Below are positions 38,001 to 47,614 of a stretch of 64,000 nucleotides of DNA, piece by piece. Below the pieces are notes generated by a model, which had not been told where the DNA came from, did no database searches, and saw only the letters and a list, made by a program, of their open reading frames with translations. Numbering within the stretch: the stretch's first letter is position 1; every line of letters starts with the position of its first letter. This DNA is from an uncultured Saprospiraceae bacterium (GTDB taxonomy: Bacteria; Bacteroidota; Bacteroidia; Chitinophagales; Saprospiraceae). The stretch covers positions 182,678 through 246,677 of the forward strand of contig CALJPQ010000011.1 of the NCBI GenBank assembly GCA_937980645.1, in the 5' to 3' direction. A program made the position numbers and the translations under genes.

Positions 38001-38443
38001 CCTACGGGGAAGTCGCATTTCTGCAGCACATCGTTGATCATGCCTTGCAGGCCCATGGCGCGCCCATCGTCGGGGTGGTAAATGCGGGCAATGCCATAGG
38101 CGTGTAATTCCTCGATTTCGGAGGGTAGAATGGTGCCGCCGCCGCCGCCGAAGATTTTGATGTGGCCAGCGCCGCGCTCCTGCAATAGGTCGTACATGTA
38201 TTTGAAGAACTCCATGTGGCCGCCCTGATAGCTGGTGATGGCAATGCCCTGGACGTCTTCCTGGATGGCGCAGTCCACAATTTCTTGCACCGCGCGGTTG
38301 TGGCCCAGGTGGATGATTTCGGCGCCGCTGGCCTGCATGATGCGACGCATGATGTTGATGGCCGCATCGTGCCCGTCGAACAGGCTGGCGGCCGTAACGA
38401 TGCGTATTTTATTCTTCGGCTGATAGATGACTGGATTTTTCAT
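35063..38443 (-). CDS. icmF: Fused B12-dependent acyl-CoA mutase with MeaB-like GTPase (IcmF)
   Basis: 1126 residues in the IcmF order: a B12-binding domain (about 1-140, [17 protein letters not shown], the base-off His motif), a G3E GTPase chaperone (about 190-440, Walker [20 protein letters not shown]), then the mutase barrel (about 560-1126, [19 protein letters not shown]). At the sites that bind the second carboxylate in methylmalonyl-CoA mutase (QYAG Tyr and VRNT Arg), this protein has Phe (MFAG) and Gln (AQNT), as in isobutyryl/butyryl-CoA mutases. The start is ATG 38443 (MKNPVIYQP); an in-frame extension to 38758 runs through the promoter region. A -7 box lies 30 nt upstream. The role is interconversion of branched and straight acyl-CoAs. 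Confidence 0.92.
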   Translation of the reverse strand: MKNPVIYQPKNKIRIVTAASLFDGHDAAINIMRRIMQASGAEIIHLGHNRAVQEIVDCAIQEDVQGIAITSYQGGHMEFFKYMYDLLQERGAGHIKIFGGGGGTILPSEIEELHAYGIARIYHPDDGRAMGLQGMINDVLQKCDFPVGNTLNGELQRLSEREPRAVARLISIAENNPSLFEQAVRPALTITNPPPVLGVTGTGGAGKSSLVDELVRRFLLDFPDKTIGIVSVDPSKRKTGGALLGDRIRMNAINTPRVYMRSLATRQSNLALSRYVHDAVDVLKAARYDLIILETSGIGQSDTEIVDHSDLSLYVMTPEFGAATQLEKIDMLDFADLIAINKFDKRGALDALRDVRKQVQRNRGAWDQPVDAMPVIGCIASQFNDPGVNQLYRRLIDLLNEKCHAGFESHFEAPEEMSEKVYIIPPHRTRYLSEIAETARKYDRDVEQQVAIARQLWGLKCSIELLENKANDEASKTALETLKKQYETLEAQLDWRCKRILEKHEVQKERYAADHYSYTVRDKEIQVKTHHKSLSGTRIPRVALPRFRDWGEILRWRLRENVPGEFPYTAGVFPFKREGEDPTRMFAGEGGPERTNKRFHYVSYGLPAARLSTAFDSVTLYGEDPDYRPDIYGKIGNSGVSVCCLDDAKKLYSGFDLCDPKTSVSMTINGPAATIAAFFMNAAIDQQCEKYIHEHGLEHLVEAKLKEKYDDRGLPRPRYNAPQLPQGHNGLGLLLLGVTGDEVLPPDVYQKIKAYALSTVRGTVQADILKEDQAQNTCIFSTEFSLRVMGDVQEYFIQNKVRNFYSVSISGYHIAEAGANPITQLAFTLANGFTFVEYYASRGMKVDDFAPNLSFFFSNGLDPEYAVIGRVARRIWAKAMRFKYGANPRSQMLKYHIQTSGRSLHAQEVAFNDIRTTLQALYAIYDNCNSLHTNAYDEAITTPTEESVRRAMAIQLIINHELGLAKNENPLQGSFIIEELTDLVEEAVLAEFDRLTERGGVLGAMETMYQRNKIQEESLHYETLKHTGELPIIGVNTFLSKEGSPTIIPGEVIRATAAEKEAQIETLRRLHQANADKAPAALQRLQQAAVRNQNMFAELMEAVKVCSLGQITHALFQVGGQYRRNM

Positions 38444-38473
38444 AGCAATAAGGTCAACACGGCTGAGCACAGG

Positions 38474-38481
38474 CAAAGGTA
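38474..38481 (-). promoter_or_regulatory. -7 box of icmF
   Basis: TACCTTTG on the minus strand, 30 nt before the ATG at 38443. Confidence 0.55.
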
Positions 38482-38630
38482 CGCATTTTGCGGCCAGTGG
38501 CGACCAGGCGCGGTAGGGGTGGCGGGGCCATCGCTTGCAAAGGCGACAGCACAGGAGATGGTCTCTTAATAAATTATTATTTCCTTGCTTTTCAGGAGAA
38601 AAGAGGATGCTTACTTCGCGCCACATGTTA

Positions 38631-38638
38631 TACCTTTG
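38631..38638 (+). promoter_or_regulatory. -7 box of the PorE-like gene
   Basis: TACCTTTGCAGC, the same extended form as at hisS, but 184 nt before the ATG at 38823. Either the leader is long or the true start is an upstream codon in the same frame. Confidence 0.45.
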
Positions 38639-38822
38639 CAGCACCCCGCTATCAAAAGATGGTCCCTCTTCTATACCAGATAGCGCAAACAGGCGTTGTT
38701 TGGCGGTTTGTATTCGATTGAATGATAGCCTTTTCTGCACAAAAAATATGCGGACCATCCGATTACCTCAGCGCGCGAATGCCAGGCGCGCCCTTTTCAC
38801 CTTCACCCAAATCTGTTGTACC

Positions 38823-41800
38823 ATGAACCCGATGCTGCCCAAACTTTTGCAGCTGATGCTGGTATTTTGCATGGCCGGCACGGCTATTGGCCAGACCAAT
38901 GTCGAAGAAACGCTCGCCCGCGCCAATAAACAATTTGAGCTCAACGCCTTCAATCTGGCTTTGCGGACCTATGAGCAGGTGCTCAAAGAGCAGCCCAACA
39001 ACGCTCAGGCGCTGGCCCGCAGCGGCGATTGCTATTTCCACCTCAACCGCCCACAGGACGCGCTCAGCTGGTACGAACGCGCCTTGCAAAGCGACCCATC
39101 GCCATCCGAAACCATGCTTCGCTACGGGCGCGCGCTCATGCACACAGGCGACTACTTGGGCGCCAAAAAATGGTTTCTGGCCTATGCCGCACTGAACAAC
39201 ACCGTAGGCCAGCACTATGCTCAAATGTGCGACTTCGCCATTCAGGCCAGCCGGCGCGAAGGCATCTTCCGAGCGCTCAACGAGCCTATCAGTACCACCA
39301 GTGCGGACTTCGCTCCGGCTTTTTACGGCGACCAGATTGTGTATAGCTCTTCGCGCAGCGACCTCAAGCGCCGCACCAACACCAAATCGAGCAGCGACTG
39401 GACGGGCAGTGCCCACAACCAGCTGTTCGTTACCCGACGCGGCCCTGACGGCTATTTGCAAAACCCAACATTCCTGCGCGAGGACTTAGAAAATACGTTC
39501 AACGATGGCCCCGTCAGCTTCTCTGCCAACAAGCGCCGCGTGGCCTATTGCCGCAACAGCTTCATGGACGGCACGCGCCAGATATCGGACAAGGGCATAA
39601 GCCTGAGCCTGTACATTGCCGACGTGGTAGAAGGCAAATGGGTCAATGAGCGCGCTTTCCCGTACAACGGCTCCGATTACGCTACGGGCTTCCCGTACCT
39701 GAGCGCCGATGGAAATACGCTCTACTTCGCCTCCGACCGCCCGGGCGGCATGGGCGGGTGGGACCTGTATATGTCCACCTGGAATGGCACCTCCTGGTCT
39801 GTGCCTAAAAACTTGGGGGCGCCCATCAACACACCGGGCAACGAAATCACGCCTTTCGTAGAGGGCGACGTCCTCTACTTTGCCTCCGACTGGCATCCGG
39901 GTCTGGGCGGCTTCGACGTCTTCCGCATAGACCTGACCGATTTCGGCACCCCGCAGGTGCTCCATTTGGGCACGGGCATCAACTCCTCGCGCGACGACTA
40001 CGGCTTCATTTTTGACGCGCAAAGCGGCTATGGCTATCTGACCAGCAACCGCTCTGGCGGACGCGGCAACGAGGACATCTGGCAGGTGCGCAAGCAGGTG
40101 GATGAGTTCACCATCGAGGTCGTGGATGCCCAGCAGCGCCCCATTCCATACGCTGATATTGACTTCTCCGCCTGTAGTAGCGGCGCCGGCATCCGACAGA
40201 CAGACGCCGCCGGGCGCTACACTTTCCAGACGCCAGCAGGCCGGGCCAATTGCCAAGCTACCGTGCGCAAAGACGGATACCAGCCCACTACGGTGCCTAT
40301 CCGCTCTGCCGGCGAAAAAAGCCTGAAGGTCGTCCTCATGGGCGATGGCGGCGCCTCGCGGTCGGCCACCTCGCCGTTCTCGGCACCAGCGCCTGTAACG
40401 TACAGCACTACGCCCGACAATGACGACATACCGGTGCGCATGAGCAACATTGAGCGCTTCACCATAACCGTTACCGACCCAAGTGGGCAGCCTGTGTCGG
40501 GCGCTGAAATCAACCTAACCGCATGCGACCTGGGCATCCAGCGCACCGACGAAAGTGGCCGCGCGGCCTTCTATTACCCGGCCAACAGCGAATGCAACCT
40601 CATCGTGCGCAAAAGCGGCCACGAAGATGCCTTCATCGCCCTGCATCAACAGGCCGGACGCGACCTGACCGTGCGCTTGAAAACTTCCAACCGTATGCGC
40701 TACGGCGGCATCGTGCGCGACGCGAACACGGGCCGCCCGCTGGCCGACGTGCAGGTAACGGCACGCGCCGAAAGTGAAAACCACGAGACCGTCGCCCTGA
40801 GCGATGCTGCCGGCAAATACAACCTGTCGCTCAAGCCCAACTTAGACTACAAAGTCGTGTATGAGAAAGAGGGCTATCTAAAGAGCACGGTCGGCGTGTA
40901 CAGCATCGTACACGAAGACAGTGCGAATTACGCCATGATGCCTGACCCCGCCGCCAAACCGTCGCAACGCTCGACGACAACGCCGGGCAGCGGCCCAGGC
41001 ATGATTTCTATTGGCGAGATCGACGCTTCGAAGCCTCCGAGCGCATCCAAGCCGCAGAAGCCCTCGTCGCCCACGGCCAAAGGCGAAGCCTTCGGCATCC
41101 AGCTGGCTGCCAACCCCGAAGACTTCTCCGCCAGCCGCCTGCGCCGATATAGCGAATATACTTCGCTGGGCAACCTCTACACCGTGCGCGAAGGCAACCT
41201 GTACAAGCTTCGGCTGGGCGCCTATCCTTCGCGCGAACAGGCAGATGCCGTGCTGGCGCAGATAACGCCGACCATCAAGGATGCCTTTGTGGTGCGCGAA
41301 ACGCAGGTCAATCCTGACCTGTTGGTGAGCGATGTTCCCATCGCCTCCGTGCAATCGGTCAAAAGCCCGATGACGTATTCGACGACGCCCACAGCACCGG
41401 CTCAGCGGTATGCTGTGCAGGTGGCTTCGTCGCCCGCCGACAAACCGTTACAACTCAACGACTTTGCCCGCCTGAGCAACCTCGGCACCGCATACATCCG
41501 CACGGAAAGTAACTTCATGCACGTGCGCTTAGGCCCATGGGACACCCCCGCCCAAGCCGAAGCCGCCCGCGCTGAAGCCGCCCGCCAGGGCTTTCCGGGC
41601 GCCGTAGTCGTGGTGGAAAGCGCTTCAGACGCCGGCACATCTGCAGCTCCGCGCTCCGGAACCGGAACCTTTACTCCCATGAGCGTATCAAGCGTTCCCA
41701 CCGCACCAAGCACGTATTCGACGCCTTCCACAACGGCACCCGCTTCGCCAGCCAAAGAGTATTACATCCGCCTGAGCGCCATGGAAAACCCCGACAATTT

Positions 41801-42002
41801 CAATACGCGGCAGGTGGAAGGCGTCGGCGGACGCATCGAAAAATGGCCATTGCCCGACGGCAAAATGACCGCCATCATGCTGACGGGCTTCACCGACCTG
41901 GAAGAAGCGAAACGCATTACCGACCGCCTGCGCGCTGGCGCCTTCCCAGATGCCTATATCATTCAGAACGAGCAAGGTAAGATGAGCCGCTACCGCTATT
42001 GA
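38823..42002 (+). CDS. PorE-like envelope protein: TPR, PD40 propeller, regulatory beta domains, three SPOR domains
   Basis: 1059 residues. A signal peptide (MNPMLPKLLQLMLVFCMAGTA) is followed by TPR helices (about 25-135: ALRTYEQVLKEQPNNAQALA), a PD40/WD40-like propeller (about 155-430: LSADGNTLYFASDRPGGMGG, LYFASDWHPGLGGFD), three carboxypeptidase-regulatory-like beta domains (about 435-700), and three SPOR domains near 754-825, 861-935 and 978-1055. The TPR-PD40-CRD order is that of PorE, a T9SS trans-envelope protein that ends in a peptidoglycan-binding OmpA domain. Here SPOR modules take that place. The start is ATG 38823 because of the signal peptide. A role in T9SS or in anchoring the envelope to peptidoglycan is inferred. 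It is transcribed alone. Confidence 0.8.
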   Translation: MNPMLPKLLQLMLVFCMAGTAIGQTNVEETLARANKQFELNAFNLALRTYEQVLKEQPNNAQALARSGDCYFHLNRPQDALSWYERALQSDPSPSETMLRYGRALMHTGDYLGAKKWFLAYAALNNTVGQHYAQMCDFAIQASRREGIFRALNEPISTTSADFAPAFYGDQIVYSSSRSDLKRRTNTKSSSDWTGSAHNQLFVTRRGPDGYLQNPTFLREDLENTFNDGPVSFSANKRRVAYCRNSFMDGTRQISDKGISLSLYIADVVEGKWVNERAFPYNGSDYATGFPYLSADGNTLYFASDRPGGMGGWDLYMSTWNGTSWSVPKNLGAPINTPGNEITPFVEGDVLYFASDWHPGLGGFDVFRIDLTDFGTPQVLHLGTGINSSRDDYGFIFDAQSGYGYLTSNRSGGRGNEDIWQVRKQVDEFTIEVVDAQQRPIPYADIDFSACSSGAGIRQTDAAGRYTFQTPAGRANCQATVRKDGYQPTTVPIRSAGEKSLKVVLMGDGGASRSATSPFSAPAPVTYSTTPDNDDIPVRMSNIERFTITVTDPSGQPVSGAEINLTACDLGIQRTDESGRAAFYYPANSECNLIVRKSGHEDAFIALHQQAGRDLTVRLKTSNRMRYGGIVRDANTGRPLADVQVTARAESENHETVALSDAAGKYNLSLKPNLDYKVVYEKEGYLKSTVGVYSIVHEDSANYAMMPDPAAKPSQRSTTTPGSGPGMISIGEIDASKPPSASKPQKPSSPTAKGEAFGIQLAANPEDFSASRLRRYSEYTSLGNLYTVREGNLYKLRLGAYPSREQADAVLAQITPTIKDAFVVRETQVNPDLLVSDVPIASVQSVKSPMTYSTTPTAPAQRYAVQVASSPADKPLQLNDFARLSNLGTAYIRTESNFMHVRLGPWDTPAQAEAARAEAARQGFPGAVVVVESASDAGTSAAPRSGTGTFTPMSVSSVPTAPSTYSTPSTTAPASPAKEYYIRLSAMENPDNFNTRQVEGVGGRIEKWPLPDGKMTAIMLTGFTDLEEAKRITDRLRAGAFPDAYIIQNEQGKMSRYRY

Positions 42003-42181
42003 TACGGCCTGAGCCATTTGCCTTATCCGCGTATGCACCTGCGAAAAGACGCTGTTGCCGGAGGCATTGCCCCGCGCCGGAAGCGCCAATTGCCCCGGCA
42101 ACAGGTACAGGAAAAAGGTGAATGCAAAGCCCCCACGACCAACGCCTTTACCCGTTGGCAAGGCTTTTGCCCAAATTATTC

Positions 42182-42189
42182 TACTTTTG
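42182..42189 (+). promoter_or_regulatory. -7 box of the ParA operon
   Basis: TACTTTTG, a full TAnnTTTG match, 47 nt before the ParA ATG at 42237. Confidence 0.5.
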
Positions 42190-42236
42190 TTGCTCGATAA
42201 GCACTCCGCTTCAGGCGAAAGCACAAACCGAACACT

Positions 42237-43028
42237 ATGGGCTTCATTGTTTCACTCCTCAACCACAAAGGCGGCGTCGGCAAAACCACCAGCGCCATCA
42301 ACATCGGCGCAGGCCTGGTAGAACTGGGCAAAAAGGTGCTGCTGGTAGATCTGGACCCACAGGCCAACCTGACCATATCGCTGGGCATTCCGCGCCAGCG
42401 CTACACCATCTACGAAGCCTTGCGCGGAGAGGGTGAGCTGATGCCGGTAACTTACAAGCCCAATTTGGACGTCATCACCTCCTCGCTCGACCTCTCCGGC
42501 GCCGAAATGGAGCTCATCAACGAGGCCGGTCGCGAGTTTATCTTGCGCGAATTGCTCGCACGGGTGGAGGCAGACTACGACTACATCATCATTGACTGCC
42601 CACCTTCGCTGGGCCTGCTCACGCTAAATGCCTTGACCAGCAGCCGCTATGTGCTTATCCCTTTGCAAACGGAGTTTCTGGCCGTGCAGGGGCTGGCTAA
42701 AATCAAACAGGTCATTGATAAGGTGCGCATGCGCCTCAACACGCAGCTGGAAATGGCCGGCGTCATCGCTACCATGTACGATAGCCGGCGCGTGCTCAAC
42801 CGCGACGTGGTGGACATCATCCACAAGTACTTCGGCGACAAGGTATTCAGTACCTACATCCGCGACAACATCGCCTTGGCCGAAGCCCCGGCACAACGCA
42901 AGGACATTTTTGAATACAGCCCTAAATCCACCGGCGCGCACGATTACCTGGAACTGGCCCGAGAGTTTCTGGCCCGTGTAGAGAACACAGCCTTTGTGCC
43001 CGCCACTCAACAAGAGCAAACCGCCTGA
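42237..43028 (+). CDS. ParA/Soj-type partitioning ATPase
   Basis: 263 residues. Deviant Walker A HKGGVGKTT near residue 10 with the signature Lys, Walker A' LLVDLDPQANLT, Walker B YIIIDCPPSLGLLT, and IPLQTEFLAVQGL, the standard ParA order for dimerisation on DNA. It has no N-terminal HTH, so it is of the small chromosomal/Soj or type Ib kind. It is the first gene of a three-gene unit: 4 nt separate it from a small RHH-like protein, and DUF3137 follows. A canonical ParB with its CTPase and HTH domains is not encoded beside it. Cargo may be the chromosome, a plasmid or a protein complex. Confidence 0.92.
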   Translation: MGFIVSLLNHKGGVGKTTSAINIGAGLVELGKKVLLVDLDPQANLTISLGIPRQRYTIYEALRGEGELMPVTYKPNLDVITSSLDLSGAEMELINEAGREFILRELLARVEADYDYIIIDCPPSLGLLTLNALTSSRYVLIPLQTEFLAVQGLAKIKQVIDKVRMRLNTQLEMAGVIATMYDSRRVLNRDVVDIIHKYFGDKVFSTYIRDNIALAEAPAQRKDIFEYSPKSTGAHDYLELAREFLARVENTAFVPATQQEQTA

Positions 43029-43032
43029 ACGC

Positions 43033-43503
43033 ATGAGCAAAAAACGTTTCTCGGAAGGCCTCGACGAATTGTTCCAATCTTCGGGCGATACCACCAGCGC
43101 TGCCCTGCCCCAGGCGGAAAGCACCGCGCGCGAACGCCGCAGCAGCACCTCCAAAAATTTCGTGCGCGACTTAGAGGCGCTCTTTGAGGAAGCCATGGCG
43201 GACGACCTCGACGAAACACCCGAAAGCGATGCCGGAATACCCCCTGCGGGCGTTGCGCAGACACCCGTGCGCACGCGCAGCGCCGGTATAGATGCTCTCA
43301 TACGCCCCACCGAAACCTACTCGACCGAAACCGCCGAAGTTGGCGCCACCCTCAAGCGCCTGACCGTAACGGTGGAACGCGCCAAGCTGGAAAAACTACG
43401 CTCCTTAGCCCGCATCGAAAACCTGTACCTGAAAGACCTCCTCCAGCGGGCCATTGACGATTACCTGAAAAAATACGAGCCAGACGCCAGCAGCACCCAA
43501 TAA
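43033..43503 (+). CDS. Small ParA-partner protein with RHH-like C-terminus
   Basis: 156 residues. The N-terminus MSKKRFSEGLDELFQS resembles the ParB N-terminal ParA-activating peptide (basic, then GLDxL). The middle is disordered, rich in Ser, Thr, Glu and Pro. The last 50 residues (LKRLTVTVERAKLEKLRSLA, LYLKDLLQRAIDDYLKKY) look like a ribbon-helix-helix: one beta strand and two helices. The protein lacks all ParB CTP-binding motifs. With the start only 4 nt after ParA, it is the natural candidate for the partner that stimulates ParA and binds a centromere or cargo. The RHH assignment is from the pattern only. Confidence 0.6.
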   Translation: MSKKRFSEGLDELFQSSGDTTSAALPQAESTARERRSSTSKNFVRDLEALFEEAMADDLDETPESDAGIPPAGVAQTPVRTRSAGIDALIRPTETYSTETAEVGATLKRLTVTVERAKLEKLRSLARIENLYLKDLLQRAIDDYLKKYEPDASSTQ

Positions 43504-43530
43504 AAACCCTGGCGACTCTCCCGCGCCCGT

Positions 43531-44469
43531 ATGCAGCCCTTTCACGACTTTCGGGTCTTTTACAATCAGAACATCTTCCCGGAGCTCGTCAACTTAGAGC
43601 GCCGCCGACGGCGTTTAATCCGACTGTTGGGCATCTCGGTTTTCCTTTTCGCAGGCATAGGCGCCTTGCAGATTTACCTGAAGATCTTCGTCCTTACGCT
43701 GCTGCTGTTCATCCCCGTCGGGTTGTGGACGAGCTATCTGGGCCATCAGGTTCAAGTCTATTATCAGGAATTCAAGCCGCGCATCGTGGGGCTGGTGCTC
43801 GATTTCATAGACAACGACATCAACTACCGCGAGCTGCGCTATGATGCCAAAGGCAAAATCCCGAAGGAGAAGTTTCTGGCCAGCAAAATCTTCACCCGGG
43901 CCGATATCTATAAAGGCGAAGACCGGATAACGGGCTGGGTGCGTGAATTGCCCTTTGAGATGTGCGAGCTCGATGTACGACAGGTGTCCTCCGTACGCGG
44001 ACGCTTGGAGCCGATATTTCGCGGGGTGTTCGTGTGCGGCGATTTTTATCGGGCCGATATGTTGGGCAGCGTGCTCATTCTGCCCCACTCGCGCCGCAAG
44101 TATCTGAGCCACAGCGAGCGGGCCTTTCATCGTCTGGGCGGTCGCAGGGTTACGAAGCAACTGCTCGACGAGTTTGAGGCTGTTTTTGACACGTACGCTA
44201 CCCCGCAAGTGCGTGTGGCCGATGTGATTTCCACCGATTTGCAGCGCGCCATCCTGCGCTTTCGGGAGCGTTTTTCGCAAGCCAGCCAGCAGAAAGACCT
44301 CTACCTGTCTATCATCGAGGACAACGTTTACATCGCGCTTTCGCATCCAAAAAACCTGCTGGAGCCGTCGCTTTTCCGAAACACGGTGAGCTTCGAGGTG
44401 GTGCAGGAATTTCACGACGACATCCGCCTGCTGCTGGAAATTCTGGGCGAGTTAGACGTGCTCAACTGA
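43531..44469 (+). CDS. DUF3137 membrane protein
   Basis: 312 residues. Two membrane segments lie near 30-45 and 51-71 (LLGISVFLFAGIGALQIYL, FVLTLLLFIPVGLWTSYL), followed by a soluble domain. The mid-part GWVRELPFEMCELDVRQVSS and FRGVFVCGDFYR fits DUF3137, whose function is unknown (Galanin-like in some annotations). It follows the RHH-like gene by 27 nt and is the last gene of the ParA unit. Its final 8 bases overlap the convergent uvrA stop. Confidence 0.8.
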   Translation: MQPFHDFRVFYNQNIFPELVNLERRRRRLIRLLGISVFLFAGIGALQIYLKIFVLTLLLFIPVGLWTSYLGHQVQVYYQEFKPRIVGLVLDFIDNDINYRELRYDAKGKIPKEKFLASKIFTRADIYKGEDRITGWVRELPFEMCELDVRQVSSVRGRLEPIFRGVFVCGDFYRADMLGSVLILPHSRRKYLSHSERAFHRLGGRRVTKQLLDEFEAVFDTYATPQVRVADVISTDLQRAILRFRERFSQASQQKDLYLSIIEDNVYIALSHPKNLLEPSLFRNTVSFEVVQEFHDDIRLLLEILGELDVLN

Positions 44470-47395
44470 CCGCTGCCGCGGCCTTTTTCCGGGGTCTGGC
44501 GCCGCCGCGTTGGAGTTCTTCGCGCAGAAACGAGCTGGTCCAGCCCTTTTGGCTTTGAGCCACCTCTTCGGGTGTTCCGCAGCATACGATGGTGCCGCCT
44601 CGGGCGCCGCCTTCGGGGCCGATGTCCACGATATAATCGGCTGTTTTAATGACGTCTAAGTTGTGCTCGATGACTACGACAGTGTTGCCCTTGTCCACCA
44701 GTTTGTTCAGCACGGCCAGCAGGTGCTGGATGTCCTCGAAGTGCAGGCCGGTGGTGGGTTCGTCTAAGATGTACAGGGTTCGTCCGGTGTCGCGCTTGCT
44801 CAGTTCTTCGGCCAATTTGACGCGCTGCGCTTCGCCGCCGCTGAGGGTGGTGGCCGGCTGGCCCAGGGTAACGTAGCCGAGGCCGACGTCTTGTAGGGTT
44901 TTCAGCTTTCGGTAAATGTTGGGGATGGGCTGAAAGAAATCCACCGCCTCGTCAATGGTCATGTTGAGCACATCGCTGATGCTCTTGCCTTTATAGAGGA
45001 TTTCGAGCGTTTCGCGGTTGTAGCGCCGGCCCATGCAGCGTTCGCAGGGCACCGAGACGTCGGGCAGGAAGTTCATTTCGATGACGCGCATACCCGCGCC
45101 TTCGCACACTTCGCAGCGGCCCCCTTTGACATTGAAGGAGAAGCGCCCGGGGGCATAGCCGCGGATTTTGGCTTCGGGTGTGTCGGCGAAGAGTTTGCGG
45201 ATGTCGCCGAAGACATTGGTGTAGGTTACCGGGTTGGAGCGTGGCGTGCGTCCAATGGGGCTTTGGTCTATTTCAATGACTTTATCAATGTGCTCCAGCC
45301 CTTCGATGCGGTCGTAGGGGAGTGGGCGTTTGAGGCTGCGGTAAAAGTGCTGGCGCAGGATGGGGTAGAGTGTTTCGTTGATGAGCGAGGATTTGCCCGA
45401 GCCGCTGACGCCTGTAACGCAGATGAAGGTGCCCAGGGGCAGGCGCAGGGTAACGTTTTTGAGGTTATGGCCGCGCGCGCCGTGCAAGACGAGCCACTGT
45501 CCGGTGCCGGAGCGGCGTTTTTGGGGCACTTCGATGTTGCGGCGTCCGGCCAAGTAGTCGGAGGTAAGGCTTTGATTTTGCTGATAGACTTCGGGCGTGC
45601 CTTCGTCCACGATGCGGCCGCCCAGCCGGCCGGCGCCGGGGCCGAGGTCAATGAGGTAATCGGAGTGAAGCATGATGTCGCGGTCGTGTTCGACGACGAT
45701 GACGGAGTTGCCCAGGTCGCGCAGGTTTTTGAGGGCGGTGATGAGGCGGTGGTTGTCGCGCTGGTGCAGGCCAATACTGGGTTCGTCCAGGATGTAGGTA
45801 ACGCCTGTGAGTTGGGAGCCTATCTGAGTGGCTAAGCGGATGCGCTGGCTTTCACCGCCGGAGAGGGTGCGTGCCGGGCGGTTGAGCACCAAATAGTCCA
45901 GCCCGACCTGGAGCAGGAAGTGCAGGCGGAAGCGGATTTCCTTCAGCACATCGCGAGCAATGAGGCGCTGGCGTTCGTCCATTTGGGCCTCGATTTGCTG
46001 CGACCATGCGTACAGCTCCGTCAGGTCCATTTCAGCCAGTTCGGCGATGTTTTTTCCGCCGATTTTGAACCACAGGCTCTCCTTTTTGAGGCGCGAGCCC
46101 TGACATTCGGGGCAGGGCACAATGGCCAGAAACTCTTCGGCCCATTGGCGGATTTTTTCGCTGCTGCTTTCGGTGTACCAGCGCTTGAGCATATTGACCA
46201 AGCCCTCGGCCGCCAGGTTGTAGCTCCACTCGTCGCCGCCCCAGGTGATGCTGACCTCAAAGGTTTCGTCGCCACCGTAGAGGATGAGGTCGAGTGCCTC
46301 GCGCGGGATGTCGCGAATGGGCGTGGCAAAGGAGAAGCGGTATTTTTTGGCAATGGATCGCAGTTGCTTGAAGGTCAGGTTGTCGCGCACTTCGCCCAAA
46401 GGCGCAATGCCGACTTCGTTGATGCTTTTGGAGTCGTCGGGGATGATGCGCTCCAGGTCGGGCTCGTACACTTCGCCCAATCCTTTGCAGTGGGGGCACA
46501 TGCCGTAGGGCGAGTTGAAGGAGAAGGTGTTAGGCGAGGGTTCTTCGTAAGAAATGCCGGAAGTGGGGCACATCAGCCGCTTGGAATAGGTACTGATGGC
46601 CGCAGCATTTTCGCCATCTAAAGGCGCTACCATGAGCATACCGTCGCCCATTTTTAGGGCCGTTCTTACGGAGTCGCTCAGGCGGTCGGCACGGCCTTCA
46701 GCCACTTCTAAGCGGTCAATGACGGCCTCGATGTCGTGGATTTTATAGCGGTCGAGCTGCATATTAGGCGTGATGTCGCGGATTTGCCCATCTACGCGCA
46801 CCTTAGTATAGCCTTGTTTGCGGATTTGCTCGAACAGTTCGCGATAATGGCCTTTGCGCGCCCGCACTAAAGGAGCCAGCAGGGCAATCTTTTGCCCTGG
46901 ATATTGGCTCAAAATCTGGCCAACAATCTGCTCTTCAGTGAAGCGGGTCATTTTTTCGCCCGTAGCCCACGAGTAGGCCTCGCCCGCGCGGGCGAAGAGG
47001 AGGCGCAGAAAGTCGTACACCTCTGTGACGGTGCCCACCGTTGAGCGCGGGTTGCGACCGGTAGTCTTCTGCTCAATGCTGATGACCGGGCTAAGGCCCG
47101 ACACCTGGTCCACATCGGGGCGCTCCAACTCACCGATGAACTGGCGGGCATAGCTGGAAAGAGTTTCCATAAAACGGCGCTGCCCTTCGGCATAGAGCGT
47201 ATCGAACGCCAGCGAGCTTTTGCCCGAGCCGCTGACGCCGGTGATGACCACCAACCGGTTGCGCGGAATGCGCACGCTGATGTTCTGCAGGTTGTGCACG
47301 CGGGCGCCAACGATTTCAATGTAGGCATCAGCCTCGGCCGCGCCATTCGAGGCGCGTTCTGGCGCTGCTGCAGGAGGCGTCTTTTTCTTTGCCAT
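44462..47395 (-). CDS. uvrA: Excinuclease ABC subunit A
   Basis: 977 residues. Damage-recognition ATPase of nucleotide excision repair; the dimer loads UvrB. Both ABC modules are complete: Walker [20 protein letters not shown] and [15 protein letters not shown], and signatures [12 protein letters not shown] and [15 protein letters not shown]. The second zinc finger is canonical (CEVCEGAG ... [10 protein letters not shown]). The first has CPTSG in place of CPxCG, leaving three of four Cys with CPHCKG, as often seen in Bacteroidota. ATG 47395 (MAKKKTPP) is chosen; the frame runs 55 codons further upstream without conserved sequence. uvrB is not nearby. Confidence 0.96.
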   Translation of the reverse strand: MAKKKTPPAAAPERASNGAAEADAYIEIVGARVHNLQNISVRIPRNRLVVITGVSGSGKSSLAFDTLYAEGQRRFMETLSSYARQFIGELERPDVDQVSGLSPVISIEQKTTGRNPRSTVGTVTEVYDFLRLLFARAGEAYSWATGEKMTRFTEEQIVGQILSQYPGQKIALLAPLVRARKGHYRELFEQIRKQGYTKVRVDGQIRDITPNMQLDRYKIHDIEAVIDRLEVAEGRADRLSDSVRTALKMGDGMLMVAPLDGENAAAISTYSKRLMCPTSGISYEEPSPNTFSFNSPYGMCPHCKGLGEVYEPDLERIIPDDSKSINEVGIAPLGEVRDNLTFKQLRSIAKKYRFSFATPIRDIPREALDLILYGGDETFEVSITWGGDEWSYNLAAEGLVNMLKRWYTESSSEKIRQWAEEFLAIVPCPECQGSRLKKESLWFKIGGKNIAELAEMDLTELYAWSQQIEAQMDERQRLIARDVLKEIRFRLHFLLQVGLDYLVLNRPARTLSGGESQRIRLATQIGSQLTGVTYILDEPSIGLHQRDNHRLITALKNLRDLGNSVIVVEHDRDIMLHSDYLIDLGPGAGRLGGRIVDEGTPEVYQQNQSLTSDYLAGRRNIEVPQKRRSGTGQWLVLHGARGHNLKNVTLRLPLGTFICVTGVSGSGKSSLINETLYPILRQHFYRSLKRPLPYDRIEGLEHIDKVIEIDQSPIGRTPRSNPVTYTNVFGDIRKLFADTPEAKIRGYAPGRFSFNVKGGRCEVCEGAGMRVIEMNFLPDVSVPCERCMGRRYNRETLEILYKGKSISDVLNMTIDEAVDFFQPIPNIYRKLKTLQDVGLGYVTLGQPATTLSGGEAQRVKLAEELSKRDTGRTLYILDEPTTGLHFEDIQHLLAVLNKLVDKGNTVVVIEHNLDVIKTADYIVDIGPEGGARGGTIVCCGTPEEVAQSQKGWTSSFLREELQRGGARPRKKAAAAVS

Positions 47396-47614
47396 AACCA
47401 GTCGGAAAAACAGGAAGCCGCGTTTTTGGTTGGAAGCCGCGAAAATAAACTGCTTTGGGCGAATGAGCGCCCAGGGGAGCAAAGGCGGATGGGTAAACGC
47501 ATTTGCAGTGGTCTCGGAGTGAGTTCGCTGTTGGGTGAAATAAAGGGCGCTCTTAACCAAAGCCTTTTCTGCGACCTTTTGTATCCTCAGCGTTTTTTTA
47601 CCCTACTGTCCGCC

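Larger units (their letters stand above)
38444..38822. other. Divergent promoter region between icmF and the PorE-like gene
   Basis: 379 bp with no supportable gene. It contains one consensus -7 box for each direction (38474-38481 minus, 38631-38638 plus). An open frame runs through much of it on each strand, but these are in-frame extensions of the two genes with no conserved protein. Confidence 0.65.

Noticed and set aside
38444..38758. 105-codon upstream extension of icmF
   Set aside because: The extension covers the divergent promoter region and includes a consensus -7 box for icmF; IcmF homologues begin near MKNPVIYQ.
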